Under the pieces are notes generated by a model. The model made no database searches and was not told where the DNA came from. It saw only the letters and a list, made by a program, of their open reading frames with translations. Source: Deinococcus sedimenti (lineage in GTDB: Bacteria; Deinococcota; Deinococci; Deinococcales; Deinococcaceae). From it: a DNA stretch of 64,000 nucleotides. Shown here one piece after another: positions 38,572 through 48,117 of the stretch. A program made the translations under genes and the position numbers. How positions within the stretch are numbered: position 1 is the first letter of the stretch; each line of letters starts with the position of its first letter. The stretch is taken from the NCBI RefSeq assembly GCF_014648135.1, contig NZ_BMQN01000013.1, positions 1 through 64,000 on the forward strand, given 5' to 3'.

Positions 38572-39285
38572 TCAGTCCAGCGTGGCAGGGAACGGCAGGA
38601 TGCCCTCGTAGATGGCGCGGCCCACGATGGCCCCCTCGATGCGCTCCTCGCGCAGCAGTCGCACGTCGTCCAGGTTGGCGACGCCGCCGCCCACGATCAG
38701 GGTATTCGTCCAGAGACGGCGGACCTGCGCCATCAGCTCGCGGTTCAGGCCGCGCAGCGTGCCGTCGCGGGTGACGTCCGTAAAGATCAGGGTCTCCAGG
38801 CCCGCGTCGGCCAGCGTGGGGGTCAGGTCGGCGACCATGACGCCGCTGCCCTGCGCCCAGCCGTGCGTGGCGACCTCCAGCCCGCGTGCGTCCAGGCTGA
38901 CGACCACGCGTTCCGGTCCGTGCGCGGCGATCAGGTCCCGCACCAGTTCGGGTTGCTTGACGGCGGCGGTACCGATCACGACGCGGTGCACGCCCAGGCG
39001 CAGCAGCTCCTCGGCGGCCTCGCGGCTGCGGATGCCGCCGCCCACCTCCACGGGCACGTCCAGCTCGGCGGTGATCTGCGCGATCACGGCGCGGTTCTCG
39101 CCGCGTCCCGTGGCGGCGTCCAGGTCCACGAGGTGCACGAGGCCCGCGCCCAGGCCGACCCAGTGGCGGGCGGCGTCCAGGGGAGAGTCGAAGTAGACGG
39201 TCTCGCGGTCGGGGTCGCCCTCGAACAGGCGCACGGCGCGGCCGGACTGGATGTCCACGCAGGGAATGATGAGCGGCTCTTGCAT
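38572..39285 (-). CDS. hisA: HisA, phosphoribosylformimino-5-aminoimidazole carboxamide isomerase
   Basis: 237 aa TIM barrel. N-terminal catalytic Asp in IPCVDIQSG, the VEVGGGIRS phosphate loop, the second Asp in [12 protein letters not shown] and the C-terminal VGGGVA and GRAIYEG loops. It isomerises ProFAR to PRFAR in histidine synthesis. Stands alone here rather than in a his operon. Confidence 0.95.
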   Translation of the reverse strand: MQEPLIIPCVDIQSGRAVRLFEGDPDRETVYFDSPLDAARHWVGLGAGLVHLVDLDAATGRGENRAVIAQITAELDVPVEVGGGIRSREAAEELLRLGVHRVVIGTAAVKQPELVRDLIAAHGPERVVVSLDARGLEVATHGWAQGSGVMVADLTPTLADAGLETLIFTDVTRDGTLRGLNRELMAQVRRLWTNTLIVGGGVANLDDVRLLREERIEGAIVGRAIYEGILPFPATLD

Positions 39286-39344
39286 GAGCTTCAGGATACG
39301 GGCCCGGCTCGCGCGGGGGCGCCGGAGGGGGCTACACTGCGCGG

Positions 39345-40490
39345 GTGCGCGTCGGGATTGTCACTGCGACCTACCTGCCGTCCCGGAACGGGGTGGCGAC
39401 CAGCACGGCGCTGTTCGCGCGGGGCCTGCGCGAGCGTGGGCACGAGGTGCGGATCTTCGCGCCCCGCCACCCGCTGATGCCGGCACACGAGGACGGCGTG
39501 TACCGCCTGAACTCGTCCTTTGCGGGCGCACGGGCGCTGGGCGCCCCGGCGGACTACCCGGTCATGCTCGCGCCAGGGCCCCTGCTGACATCGCGGCTGC
39601 CGCTGCGCGGACTGGACGTGCTGCACACCATGCACCCGTTCCTGGCCGGGCAGCTGGCCCTGAAGTGGGCGCGGCTGTCGGATGCGCCCGTGGTGTACAC
39701 GGCACACACGCAGTACGACCAGTACCTGCACTACGCGCCCATGCCCAAACGGGTTGGGCGCGCGGTGCTGCGCCCGCACGTGAGCGCCTTCGCGCGCCGC
39801 GTGGACGCGGTGCTCGCGCCGGGCCGCGCGATGGTGGACATGCTGCGCGAGTACGGCTTCCAGGGTCAGGTGGACCTGATGCCGAACCCGGTGGACCTCG
39901 CCGCGTTCCGCGCCGCGACGGGCGCCGCGTTCCGCGAGCAGTACCACGTCTCGCCGGACGCGCCGCTCGTCGTATCGCTGGGCCGACTGGCCCCCGAGAA
40001 GAACCTGGACGTCCTGCTGCGCGCCTTCGACCGCGCCCGCGCCAGCCGCCCGGACCTGCGCCTGCTGGTCGTCGGGGACGGCCCCAGCCGCGCCGCGCTG
40101 GAACAGGCGGCTCCCGAGGGCGTCACCTTCACCGGGCCGGTCCCCTACGAGCGGGTGCCACAGGCGCTGGCGGCCGCCGACGTGTTCCTCACCGCCAGCA
40201 CCAGCGAGGTCCTGCCGATGAGCATGATCGAGGCCCTCGCGGCGGGCGCGCCGCTGGTCGCCGCGCAGAGTCCCGCCGCGCTGGACCTGATCCAGGAGGG
40301 CGTGAACGGCACCATCCGCGCCGCCACGCCCGAGGCGCTGGCGGAGGGCCTGCTGGACACACTGATCCCGGAACGGCTGCCCGCGCTGCAGGCGGGCGCG
40401 CGCGCCAGCGCCACGCAGTACGACCTGACCACCCGCGCCGCCGCGCTGGAAGCCGTGTACGAACAGGTCATCCGCCGCAAACGCCGGTAG
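39345..40490 (+). CDS. GT4-type glycosyltransferase
   Basis: 381 aa GT-B fold. N-terminal [22 protein letters not shown], the [10 protein letters not shown] and [10 protein letters not shown] segments, and the C-terminal [15 protein letters not shown] with the E-x7-E-like nucleotide-sugar site in [21 protein letters not shown]. The pattern resembles mannosyl- or glucosyltransferases acting on lipids. GTG at 39345 is the start. 59 bp from divergent hisA. Confidence 0.9.
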   Translation: MRVGIVTATYLPSRNGVATSTALFARGLRERGHEVRIFAPRHPLMPAHEDGVYRLNSSFAGARALGAPADYPVMLAPGPLLTSRLPLRGLDVLHTMHPFLAGQLALKWARLSDAPVVYTAHTQYDQYLHYAPMPKRVGRAVLRPHVSAFARRVDAVLAPGRAMVDMLREYGFQGQVDLMPNPVDLAAFRAATGAAFREQYHVSPDAPLVVSLGRLAPEKNLDVLLRAFDRARASRPDLRLLVVGDGPSRAALEQAAPEGVTFTGPVPYERVPQALAAADVFLTASTSEVLPMSMIEALAAGAPLVAAQSPAALDLIQEGVNGTIRAATPEALAEGLLDTLIPERLPALQAGARASATQYDLTTRAAALEAVYEQVIRRKRR

Positions 40491-40527
40491 CACCGCAGCG
40501 CGGTCCCTGTCCGGAGACAGCTGATAC

Positions 40528-40640
40528 GGGGTCCGTTTGTTTCGTTCACAACAGGGCAGGGCACCGGGGTGCCAGCTCCACGCCTACGCCCCCACCCACT
40601 TCTGCTCAGCGATATTCACTCGTTTCGCTCGGTCATAGCG
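40528..40640 (+). repeat. MITE-like element, partial copy
   Basis: Begins GATACGGGGTCCGTTTGTTTCG, shown shortened, which matches the left end of the copy at 47334-47493 (read on its minus strand), and includes GCCAGCTCCACGCC. It ends in the variant CTGCTCAGC..ATTCACTCG shared with 4911-5010. Confidence 0.6.
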
Positions 40641-40663
40641 CAGGCGTCCTGACGGCCACTGGT

Positions 40664-40912
40664 CTACGCACCGCCGACCAGCCAGATGAGCAGTGCGGCC
40701 GCCAGCAGGCAGCAGGGCAGGGCGTACCACAGCCACGGGCCGGGTGCGCGCCAGATGATCAGCAGGCCCATGAGTGCCCCGCCGCACCCAGCGACGCGAC
40801 CAGCGTGGAGGAGCGCCCTGGGCACGCTGAATGCGTAGGCGCTCACGTAGAGCCCCAGCAGCGTCAGAAGGACGAGCAGCGCAGAGAGCAGCAGTTTTCC
40901 AGGCAAGGCCAT
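40664..40912 (-). CDS. Small two-helix membrane protein
   Basis: 82 aa from the ATG at 40912. Hydrophobic helices at ~6-28 and ~52-79 (WLWYALPCCLLAAALLIWLV), with a short polar linker. Not recognised. Coding potential is moderate: codon use fits and no other frame is better. Confidence 0.5.
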   Translation of the reverse strand: MALPGKLLLSALLVLLTLLGLYVSAYAFSVPRALLHAGRVAGCGGALMGLLIIWRAPGPWLWYALPCCLLAAALLIWLVGGA

Positions 40913-40938
40913 ACTGAAGTGTAGGGATGGAGAAACAG

Positions 40939-40968
40939 GAAGACCCCGGCATTTCTGCTGGGGTCTTC
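40939..40968 (-). terminator. Terminator of tRNA-Leu
   Basis: On the minus strand GAAGACCCC pairs with GGGGTCTTC (9 bp) and is followed by CTGTTTCTCC. Confidence 0.75.
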
Positions 40969-40972
40969 TGTG

Positions 40973-41058
<86 letters not shown>

Positions 41059-41106
41059 CACCTTTGGTATTCTCGCCCGCGCTCGGGCGCGTTTCAGGGC
41101 TCGCTT

Positions 41107-41135
41107 ACTTTATAGGCGAGTGCCGGAACTGTCAA
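41107..41135 (-). promoter_or_regulatory. Promoter of tRNA-Leu
   Basis: Minus strand TTGACA (41135-41130), 17-bp spacer, TAAAGT (41112-41107). An overlapping TATAAA has a 15-bp spacer. A GC-rich discriminator follows, as in stable-RNA promoters. Confidence 0.75.
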
Positions 41136-41205
41136 CACCCCCCGGCGCCGGACGTGGAAGGGCCGCGCCGGGGCACCCTCCCCAGACGCGGCCCCTGCGG
41201 TTCAT

Positions 41206-41991
<786 letters not shown>

Positions 41992-42076
41992 GACGGGCAT
42001 TCTCCTGCATTCCCGCGTGAGGAGCAGCCCGGAAGCCGGCGGTGGCCCTGACGGGCGGTCCGGTACGCTGGAGGGA

Positions 42077-43258
42077 ATGCGCGCTCTGGAGGTCTTCACG
42101 GTGTTCCTGCGGCTGGGCCTGTCGAGTTTCGGGGGGCCGGTCGCACACCTGGGCTTCTTCCGCGCGGAGTTCGTAGGGCGGCGCGCGTGGCTGAGTGACG
42201 CGGAGTACGCGGAGCTGGTGGCGGTGGCGAACTTCCTGCCGGGGCCGAGCAGTTCGCAGGTGGGGCTGGCGGTGGGCCTGCACAGGGCGGGGTGGGTGGG
42301 GGCTGGCGCGGCGTGGCTGGGCTTCACGCTGCCCAGCGCGCTGCTCATGGCGCTGCTGGGCGGGACGCTGGCGGGCAGCGCGGCGGACGGGGCGGGATGG
42401 GTGCAGGGCGTGAAACTGGCGGCCGTGGCAGTCGTCGCGCAGGCGGTGGCGGGCATGTGGAGCGCGCTGGTGACGGACCAGGTGCGGGCGGGGCTGGCGC
42501 TGGGCGCGGCGGCGGCACTGCTGGTGCTGCCCGCGTGGTGGCCGGGCGCGGGCGGCTGGGGCACGCTGGGCGTGCTGGGGCTGTGCGCGCTGATCGGCTG
42601 GCGGGTGCTGAGCGGCGCGGCGTCCGGGGCGGGGGCGCTGCGCGTGCCGGTGTCGCGCCGGGCGGGGGGTGCGCTGCTGGCGCTGGGCGCGGTGCTGGCC
42701 GCCACCTTCGCGGCGCTGTCGGCGCTGGGGGGCGGCTGGGCGCTGCTGTGGGCGACGTTCCGGGCGGGCGCGCTGGTGTTCGGCGGGGGGCACGTGGTAC
42801 TGCCGCTGCTGGAACCCGCGTTCGTGCCGGATCTGCTGCCGCACGGGGTGTTCGTGGCGGGGTACGGCGCGGCGAACGCCATGCCGGGGCCGCTGTTCAC
42901 GTTCGCGTCGTACCTGGGGGCCGCCGCCGCGCCCGCCCTGGGCCTGGGGGCGGGCGTGGCGGCGCTGCTGGGCACGCTGGGGATCTTCCTGCCGGGCGCG
43001 CTGCTGATGCTGGGCGCGCTGCCGTTCTGGTCCGCGCTGAGTGGCCGCGCAGGCGCGCGGGCGGCGCTGGCGGGCGTGAACGCGGGCGTGGTGGGCCTGC
43101 TGCTGGCGGCGCTGTACACGCCGGTGTTCACGGGCGCGGTGCGCGGCCCGGCCGACCTGGCGGGCGCGCTGCTGGCGTACGCGGCGCTGACGGCGGGGCG
43201 GGTGCCCGCGTGGGTGGTCGTGCCGGTCTGCGCGGCGCTGGGCTGGGCACTGGGCTGA
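42077..43258 (+). CDS. chrA: Chromate transporter (CHR family, two-domain)
   Basis: 393 aa with duplicated CHR domains. N-terminal repeat has SSFGGPVAHLGFFRAEFVGR and NFLPGPSSSQ; C-terminal repeat has LVFGGGHVVLPLLEPAFV and NAMPGPLFTFASYLG. The full two-domain form is the chromate/sulfate antiport type. It exports chromate in characterised bacteria; other oxyanions are possible. ATG at 42077 with GAGGG just upstream. Confidence 0.9.
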   Translation: MRALEVFTVFLRLGLSSFGGPVAHLGFFRAEFVGRRAWLSDAEYAELVAVANFLPGPSSSQVGLAVGLHRAGWVGAGAAWLGFTLPSALLMALLGGTLAGSAADGAGWVQGVKLAAVAVVAQAVAGMWSALVTDQVRAGLALGAAAALLVLPAWWPGAGGWGTLGVLGLCALIGWRVLSGAASGAGALRVPVSRRAGGALLALGAVLAATFAALSALGGGWALLWATFRAGALVFGGGHVVLPLLEPAFVPDLLPHGVFVAGYGAANAMPGPLFTFASYLGAAAAPALGLGAGVAALLGTLGIFLPGALLMLGALPFWSALSGRAGARAALAGVNAGVVGLLLAALYTPVFTGAVRGPADLAGALLAYAALTAGRVPAWVVVPVCAALGWALG

Positions 43259-43352
43259 CTGCCGGGCGGCAGATGATGGCGGTCCGGCGTGCAGTCGCGC
43301 GGCGGCCGCCTGATTAAGCTGGCTTCATGAACAACGGTGAACAGGGGTCGGC

Positions 43353-43811
43353 GTGCAACTGACCGTGAACGGCCAGCGCCGCGAGGTCGCGCACCCCGAC
43401 GAGATGCTGGTGTGGGTGCTGCGCGACGAACTGGGCCTGACCGGCACGCACTACGGCTGCGGGATCGGCGCGTGCGGCAGCTGCACGGTCCTGGTCGGCG
43501 GGCAGGTCACCCGCGCGTGCCTGACCCCGGCGAGCGCGGCGGCAGGACGCGAGGTCACGACCGTCGAGGGCCTCGCGCGCGGCGAGCGGCTGCATCCGGT
43601 GCAGCAGGCGTTCCTGGAAAATCCGTTGCAGTGCGGGTGGTGCCTGCCCGGGCACCTGATGTCGGCGGCGGCCCTGCTGGACCGCACGCCGGACCCCACG
43701 CCCGCGCAGATCGAGGAGGCGGCGGGCATCAACCTGTGCCGCTGCGGCGGGTACAACGCGATCCGCCGGGCGGTCGCCCGCGCAGCAGAGTTGAAACGAG
43801 GGGGCCTGTGA
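43353..43811 (+). CDS. (2Fe-2S) subunit of a molybdenum hydroxylase (IorA-like)
   Basis: 152 aa. Plant-type cluster Cys36-x4-Cys41-x2-Cys44-x11-Cys56 and the second cluster Cys94-x2-Cys97...Cys129-x-Cys131. This two-cluster subunit serves isoquinoline 1-oxidoreductase, aldehyde or nicotinate-type dehydrogenases. Its partner follows at 43966. Originally the two almost certainly overlapped as GTGA: the stop TGA and the partner's GTG now sit in duplicated copies of GGGCCTGTGAA separated by a repeat element. GTG start. Confidence 0.9.
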   Translation: MQLTVNGQRREVAHPDEMLVWVLRDELGLTGTHYGCGIGACGSCTVLVGGQVTRACLTPASAAAGREVTTVEGLARGERLHPVQQAFLENPLQCGWCLPGHLMSAAALLDRTPDPTPAQIEEAAGINLCRCGGYNAIRRAVARAAELKRGGL

Positions 43812-43970
43812 AACGGGTTCCGTCTGTTCCGCCCGCAGATCGGAACACCACCGATCTGCCAGCTCCACGCCCGGAACCCTTATCTCTCCTCCTCTGCGAG
43901 GCAGCTCTGCGAGTCGCCTCCGCTCGGGTTGAACGGTACACGACACCCGTCCAACCGGAGGGCCTGTGAA
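43802..43970 (+). repeat. MITE-like element with perfect 11-bp flanking direct repeat
   Basis: 147-bp element (43813-43959) between two copies of GGGCCTGTGAA (43802-43812, 43960-43970). It contains the family words CCGTCTGTT, CCAGCTCCACGCCCGG, GAGTCGCCTCCGCTCGGG and CAACCGGAG. It splits a two-subunit enzyme operon, leaving iorA its stop and iorB its GTG start and ribosome site. The direct repeat is what an insertion with target-site duplication would leave. Confidence 0.75.
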
Positions 43971-46122
43971 GCCCGTCACGCGCCGCCGGGTCCTGATCGG
44001 CCTGGGCAGCGGCGCGGGGGTGCTGATCGTGGGGGCGCCGCTGGCGCTGAACGCGGGCCGTCCGGCGCTCGTGGAGTTCATCGAGGAGAACGGTACGGGG
44101 CCGCAGGACGCGCCGCGCGACCCGGACCTGTGGTTCGAGGTGACGCCCGCCGGGGTGACGTTCTTCGTCCCGAAGGTCGAGATGGGGCAGGGCATTCACA
44201 CGGCGCTGGCGCAGATCGCGGCGGAGGAGCTGGAGGTCACGCCGGAGCAGCTGACGGTGCGGCAGGCGGACACGGCGCGCGGCTACGCGGGCGGCACGAT
44301 GTTCACGTTCGGTTCGACCAGCGTGAAGGCCCTGTACCGCCCGCTGCGCGAGGCGGCGGCGACCCTGCGCGAACTCCTGCGGGAGGAGGCGGCGCGGCAG
44401 CTGGGCGTTCCGGCGGCGCGGTTGACGGCGGCCGGTGGGTCGTTCTTCGTGGCGGGTTCGCGCGAGCGCATCGGGTACGCGCAGGTCGTGGCGGGCAAGC
44501 AGGGCGAGTGGGTGATTCCGGAGGCCGCGCCCGTGCTGAAGGCGCGGCGGGACTTCAAACGGATCGGGCGGGCCATGCCGCGCACGGACTTCCGGGACAA
44601 GGTGCTCGGCACGGCGACGTACGGGTACGACGCGCGTCTGCCGGGCATGCTGTTCGGCGCGGTGGCGCGCCCGCCGCGGTTCGGGGCGCGGCTGGTGTCG
44701 GCGTCGGCGGGCGCGGCGGGACGGCAGCCGGGCGTGGAGCGGGTCGTGATCGACCTGAAGGCGGGCTTCGCGGGTGTGGTCGCACGGACGCGCACGCAGG
44801 CCCGCGCGGCGCTATCTTCCCTGGACCTGCGCTGGGAGGGCGGCACGACCGCCAGCAGCGCCGATCTGGACGCGCAGATTCAGGCAGGGTCGGGGTCGGT
44901 GCTGCGGCGGCGCGGGAACGTCCGCGCGGCCCTGGATGGGGGGACGGTGGTGCGGGCCGAGTACCGCACGCCACTGGCCGCGCACGCGCACCTGGAACCC
45001 CTGGCGGCCCTGGCGGACGTGAAAGCGGGCGGGCGGATCGAGGTGTGGGCGTCCACGCAGTACCCGCAGAAGATCGTCGACGACCTGCGCGGCGTGTTCG
45101 GCAAGGACCGCGAGGTCCTCGTGCACCCGACGCAGCTGGGCGGGGGCTTCGGGCGCAAGGCGGGGCAGCACGCGGCGCTGGAGGCCGCGCGGCTCTCGGC
45201 GGCGGTCGGGAAGCCCGTGCATGTCGGCTGGACGCGCGAGGAGGACCTGCAGCACGCCTTCTACCGCCCGCCGACCCATCACGTCCTGCGCGGCAGTGTG
45301 GGCGCGGACGGGCGGGTGCGGGGCGTGGAGCAGTTCACGGCGGGCGGCGACATCATCTGGGGGCAGACGGGCCTGCCGGAATTCGTGCGGGACGCACTGG
45401 GGTTCGATCCGGGCGGCCTGCTGGGGCAGTTCCTGCCGTACGACCTTCCGGCGTACCGGGTCGTGAACCGCCGCGAGGCGCTGCCCGTCCCGACCGGGTA
45501 CTGGCGCGGCCTGGGCGTCCTGCCGAACACGTTCGCGCTGGAGAGCTTCATGGACGAACTCGCGCACGCCGCGCGGGTGGACCCCCTGGCGTTCCGACTG
45601 CGGCACCTGGGAAGCAGCGGGGACGAGGGTCGCCTGCGGACCGTGCTGGACCGCGCCGCGCGGGCGGCCGGGTGGGGCACGCCCGTCGCGGCGGGCCGGG
45701 CGCGCGGCGTGGCGTGCTGCCTGGACCTGAACACCGCCTCGGCGCTGGTGGCGGAGGTCTCGGTGGACGGCGGACGGGTGCGGGTGCACCGCGTGACGGT
45801 CGCCGTGGACCCCGGACTGGTCGTGAACCCGGACGGCGCGCGGCTGCAGATCCAGGGGTCGGTGATGATGGCCCTGAGTTCCGCGCTGCACGAGGAACTG
45901 ACCATTCAGGACGGGCGGGTGGTCGAGTCGAACTTCGACCGGTACCGCCTCCTGCCCCTGCGGGACGCGCCGGAGGTCGAGGTGATCCTGATCGAGAGCG
46001 GCGAGGACCCGCAGGGCCTGGGCGAACCCGTGATGGGCCCGGCGGCGGCCGCCGTGGCGAACGCGGTGTTCACCCTGACCGGCCAGCGCCTGCGGACCCT
46101 GCCCCTGCGCCCCGGAAGCTGA
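43966..46122 (+). CDS. Molybdopterin-binding subunit of IorB/xanthine dehydrogenase family
   Basis: 718 aa. N-terminus KPVTRRRVLIGLGSGAG has a twin-arginine-like signal, suggesting export. Mo-pterin-binding segments: EMGQGIHTALAQIAAEE, GGGFGRKAGQH, YWRGLGVLPNTFALESFMDE, and the catalytic Glu region ending QGLGEPVMGPAAAAVANAV. It oxidises an aldehyde or N-heterocycle with the (2Fe-2S) subunit; the substrate is unknown. A third, FAD-containing subunit is absent, as in isoquinoline oxidoreductase. GTG start inside the duplicated GGGCCTGTGAA; ribosome site GGAGGG comes from the repeat element. Confidence 0.9.
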   Translation: MKPVTRRRVLIGLGSGAGVLIVGAPLALNAGRPALVEFIEENGTGPQDAPRDPDLWFEVTPAGVTFFVPKVEMGQGIHTALAQIAAEELEVTPEQLTVRQADTARGYAGGTMFTFGSTSVKALYRPLREAAATLRELLREEAARQLGVPAARLTAAGGSFFVAGSRERIGYAQVVAGKQGEWVIPEAAPVLKARRDFKRIGRAMPRTDFRDKVLGTATYGYDARLPGMLFGAVARPPRFGARLVSASAGAAGRQPGVERVVIDLKAGFAGVVARTRTQARAALSSLDLRWEGGTTASSADLDAQIQAGSGSVLRRRGNVRAALDGGTVVRAEYRTPLAAHAHLEPLAALADVKAGGRIEVWASTQYPQKIVDDLRGVFGKDREVLVHPTQLGGGFGRKAGQHAALEAARLSAAVGKPVHVGWTREEDLQHAFYRPPTHHVLRGSVGADGRVRGVEQFTAGGDIIWGQTGLPEFVRDALGFDPGGLLGQFLPYDLPAYRVVNRREALPVPTGYWRGLGVLPNTFALESFMDELAHAARVDPLAFRLRHLGSSGDEGRLRTVLDRAARAAGWGTPVAAGRARGVACCLDLNTASALVAEVSVDGGRVRVHRVTVAVDPGLVVNPDGARLQIQGSVMMALSSALHEELTIQDGRVVESNFDRYRLLPLRDAPEVEVILIESGEDPQGLGEPVMGPAAAAVANAVFTLTGQRLRTLPLRPGS

Positions 46123-46155
46123 GCTTCAGCATCCGGGCCACGCATGGGCGGGAGC

Positions 46156-46300
46156 CCGTCCGTTTCGTGGATGGATCGGAACGACACCGGTCCTCCCCAC
46201 TCCACTCCCGGGCCCCCTTCTTCTCCTCCTCTGCGGGGCAGCTCTGCGAGTCGCATCCGCTCGGGTGGAAAGGTTCTCGCCAACCATTCCACCGGAGTCG
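46156..46300 (+). repeat. MITE-like element copy
   Basis: CCCGTCCGTTTCG at the left, CCCACTCCACTCCCGGG, CTCTGCGGGGCAGCTCTGC, GAGTCGCATCCGCTCGGG and the right end CCACCGGAGTCG match the copies at 43813 and 47334. Confidence 0.65.
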
Positions 46301-46303
46301 ATG

Positions 46304-46750
46304 TCATTCCAGCACGAAGCGGATGCTCTCCTCGAAGGTGACGCGGGCGACGTCGGCGCGCGGCAGGACGACGTTGCGGCGCCAGGGCATCCATTCGGTC
46401 TGCCCCTGGGCACTGCGCAGGAAGCCGCGCAGGCCGACCTCGACGTAACGGGCGTCCCCGCCCAGCAGCGCGGCGAGTCCGGCGCGGACGGCGTCCGGGT
46501 CGGTCAGGGGGCCGGTCAGGCGCGCGGAGGGCACGCCCGGCACCTCCTCCGGGGTCTGGGTGGGAGTCTGTCCGGTGTGGGTCTGGCCGGTGGGGTTGGG
46601 GTGCGGGCGGTACAGGTCCACCGTGAAGCCCGGCAGGGCCAGCAGCGCGGCGCGGGCCTGCGCTTCGGGCAGCGGGCGGGTGAAGGTGACGTGCAGGTCG
46701 ATGTCGAACCCGCGCGTGCCCTTGTCCGTGCGGGAGGTCGGGGCCGTCAC
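46304..46750 (-). CDS. Conserved hypothetical protein
   Basis: 148 aa starting at GTG 46750, which overlaps the upstream DinB stop (GTGA). N-terminal SRTDKGTRGFDIDLHVTFTR and a C-terminal QGQTEWMPWRRNVVLPRADVARVTFEE-type segment, split for length. It has a Thr/Pro/Gln insert in the middle. No family recognised. Coupled to the DinB gene. Confidence 0.6.
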   Translation of the reverse strand: MTAPTSRTDKGTRGFDIDLHVTFTRPLPEAQARAALLALPGFTVDLYRPHPNPTGQTHTGQTPTQTPEEVPGVPSARLTGPLTDPDAVRAGLAALLGGDARYVEVGLRGFLRSAQGQTEWMPWRRNVVLPRADVARVTFEESIRFVLE

Positions 46751-47301
46751 GGGGTGTTCGGCTCCTGAAGGCTCTGCGGCTGGGCACTCCGTTCCAGGGC
46801 CTTGCGGTGCTGGTACAGGTGCGTGGCGACCATGCGCGTCCAGTCGAGCGCGTCCAGCTCCCCGAAGAACGGGTGCCACAGGGTCCGGCCCGGCGTGGCG
46901 CGCAGCGCGCCCGTGACGGTGCTCAGGCCCGCGCGGCTCTGCGTCCAGGTGGCGTCCAGGTCGTCCCACGCGAGGCCCGCAGCGCCGGGCTGGGTGTGGG
47001 GCGGGGCGACGCGGCGACCGTCGGGCGTGAGTTCACCGGGCATCTGCGGCATGGGGCGCAGTTCACGTTCGGACAGCAGCAGGCCGACGCCGCGCGCGAT
47101 GGAATCGTTGATCTTCAGGACGTGCTCGGCCTCCTGCGCGGGGCTCCAGTCGCGGCCCGGCTGGGTGCGGGTCCAGTCGTCTGCGCGGGTGCGCAGGTGC
47201 GCGTGGAACAGGTCGAGTTCGCGGTCCAGACGGGCGCGGACGTCCTCGGGCGTGGCGCCCATGGGGGCCAGGGCGGCCGGGTCCAGCAGCGGTTTGGTCA
47301 T
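46747..47301 (-). CDS. DinB superfamily protein
   Basis: 184 aa from the ATG at 47301. Four-helix bundle with the His positions WSPAQEAEHVLKINDSIARG and MVATHLYQHRKALER. Deinococcus has many DinB paralogues; they are metal-dependent thiol S-transferases or enzymes of unknown function, and not DNA polymerase IV. Stop overlaps the next gene's GTG. Confidence 0.8.
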   Translation of the reverse strand: MTKPLLDPAALAPMGATPEDVRARLDRELDLFHAHLRTRADDWTRTQPGRDWSPAQEAEHVLKINDSIARGVGLLLSERELRPMPQMPGELTPDGRRVAPPHTQPGAAGLAWDDLDATWTQSRAGLSTVTGALRATPGRTLWHPFFGELDALDWTRMVATHLYQHRKALERSAQPQSLQEPNTP

Positions 47302-47333
47302 GCGGGCAGTGTACGCCGCGCGGCCCGGCGCGG

Positions 47334-47493
47334 TCATACGCACTCCGGTTGAACGGGTTGCAAAACCGTTCAACCCGAGCGGACTCGTAGAGCTGCGCAG
47401 CAGCGCGAGCACAAGAGAAACGCCCCTCCGGGCGTGGAGTTGGCAACCCGGTGTCCTTCCGGGTTGTGAACGAAACAGACGGAATCCGGATCA
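47334..47493 (-). repeat. Full-length MITE-like element copy
   Basis: Best-preserved copy, 160 bp. Minus-strand left end TGATCCGGATTCCG (47493-47480) and plus-strand right end TCATACGCACTCCG (47334-47347) are related terminal inverted repeats. The element has inner hairpins: CGGGTTGCAAAACCGTTCAACCCG, shown shortened, and ACCCGGTGTCCTTCCGGGT. The stop codon of the next gene is in its terminal repeat. Confidence 0.7.
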
Positions 47494-48042
47494 GCCCTGC
47501 CTCCACCCGGCCCACACGCCCAGCGGGCCCGCGCCCGCCACGCCGCAACGTGCCCGGAACGGCCACCCGGCGGGCGTACTCCAGCGGCTCAGGGGGTCGG
47601 TAGGGCCGTAGGCGTCGAAGTCCCGGTCCTGCGCGGCCAGCCCGGCGGTGAGGCAGTCCTGCACGGCCTGTGGCCGGAAGGCCCGACCGGTCAGGGCGCT
47701 CAGGAACGCGGCGGCCTCGCGGGTCTGCGCGGCGGTCAGGCGGGTGCCGCGCGGGGCGCCGGGGCGCAGCAGCCGCGCGCCGCTGACCTGGCCGCCGGGG
47801 CGGACGTCCACCTCCAGCCGCCAGCCGGTCGCGGTGCGGTAGGTCCGCTGCTGGCCGTCATGTCCGCCCAGGGTGTCCGGGGTGTTCTCGCGGACGGTCT
47901 GGAGGGTGCAGCGCAGTGCCCGGCACAGCGGCGTGGCGGGCACGTCCACCGCGCGCCCGATCCAGGCAGGTTCCGGCGCGCCCCCGGCCTGCGCGGGCGT
48001 GAGCAGGAGCAGCGGCAGCAGGGCGGCGCGCAGCAGCTTCAT
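47491..48042 (-). CDS. Secreted protein, function unknown
   Basis: 183 aa with a signal peptide (MKLLRAALLPLLLLTPAQAGG) and ATG at 48042. Four cysteines (near PLCRALRCTLQ, QDCLTAGLA and RARCGVAG) may form two disulfides. Not recognised. Its stop lies inside the MITE-like repeat, so the original C-terminus may have been altered by the insertion. Confidence 0.65.
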   Translation of the reverse strand: MKLLRAALLPLLLLTPAQAGGAPEPAWIGRAVDVPATPLCRALRCTLQTVRENTPDTLGGHDGQQRTYRTATGWRLEVDVRPGGQVSGARLLRPGAPRGTRLTAAQTREAAAFLSALTGRAFRPQAVQDCLTAGLAAQDRDFDAYGPTDPLSRWSTPAGWPFRARCGVAGAGPLGVWAGWRQG

Positions 48043-48073
48043 GTCCGCAGGGTACCGGGACGGCACAAGACAC

Positions 48074-48097
48074 GGGGCCGCAGGTCAGCGCGGCCCC
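48074..48097 (-). terminator. Terminator after serS
   Basis: GGGGCCGC pairs with GCGGCCCC (8 bp) on the minus strand, then GTGTCTTGTG. Confidence 0.6.
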
Positions 48098-48117
48098 CCT
48101 CTCCCCCGTTCCTGAAG

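Noticed and set aside
43327..43362. Eleven-codon ORF (ATG at 43327) overlapping the iron-sulfur subunit start
   Set aside because: Out of frame with the real gene, no ribosome site; more likely a chance ATG.
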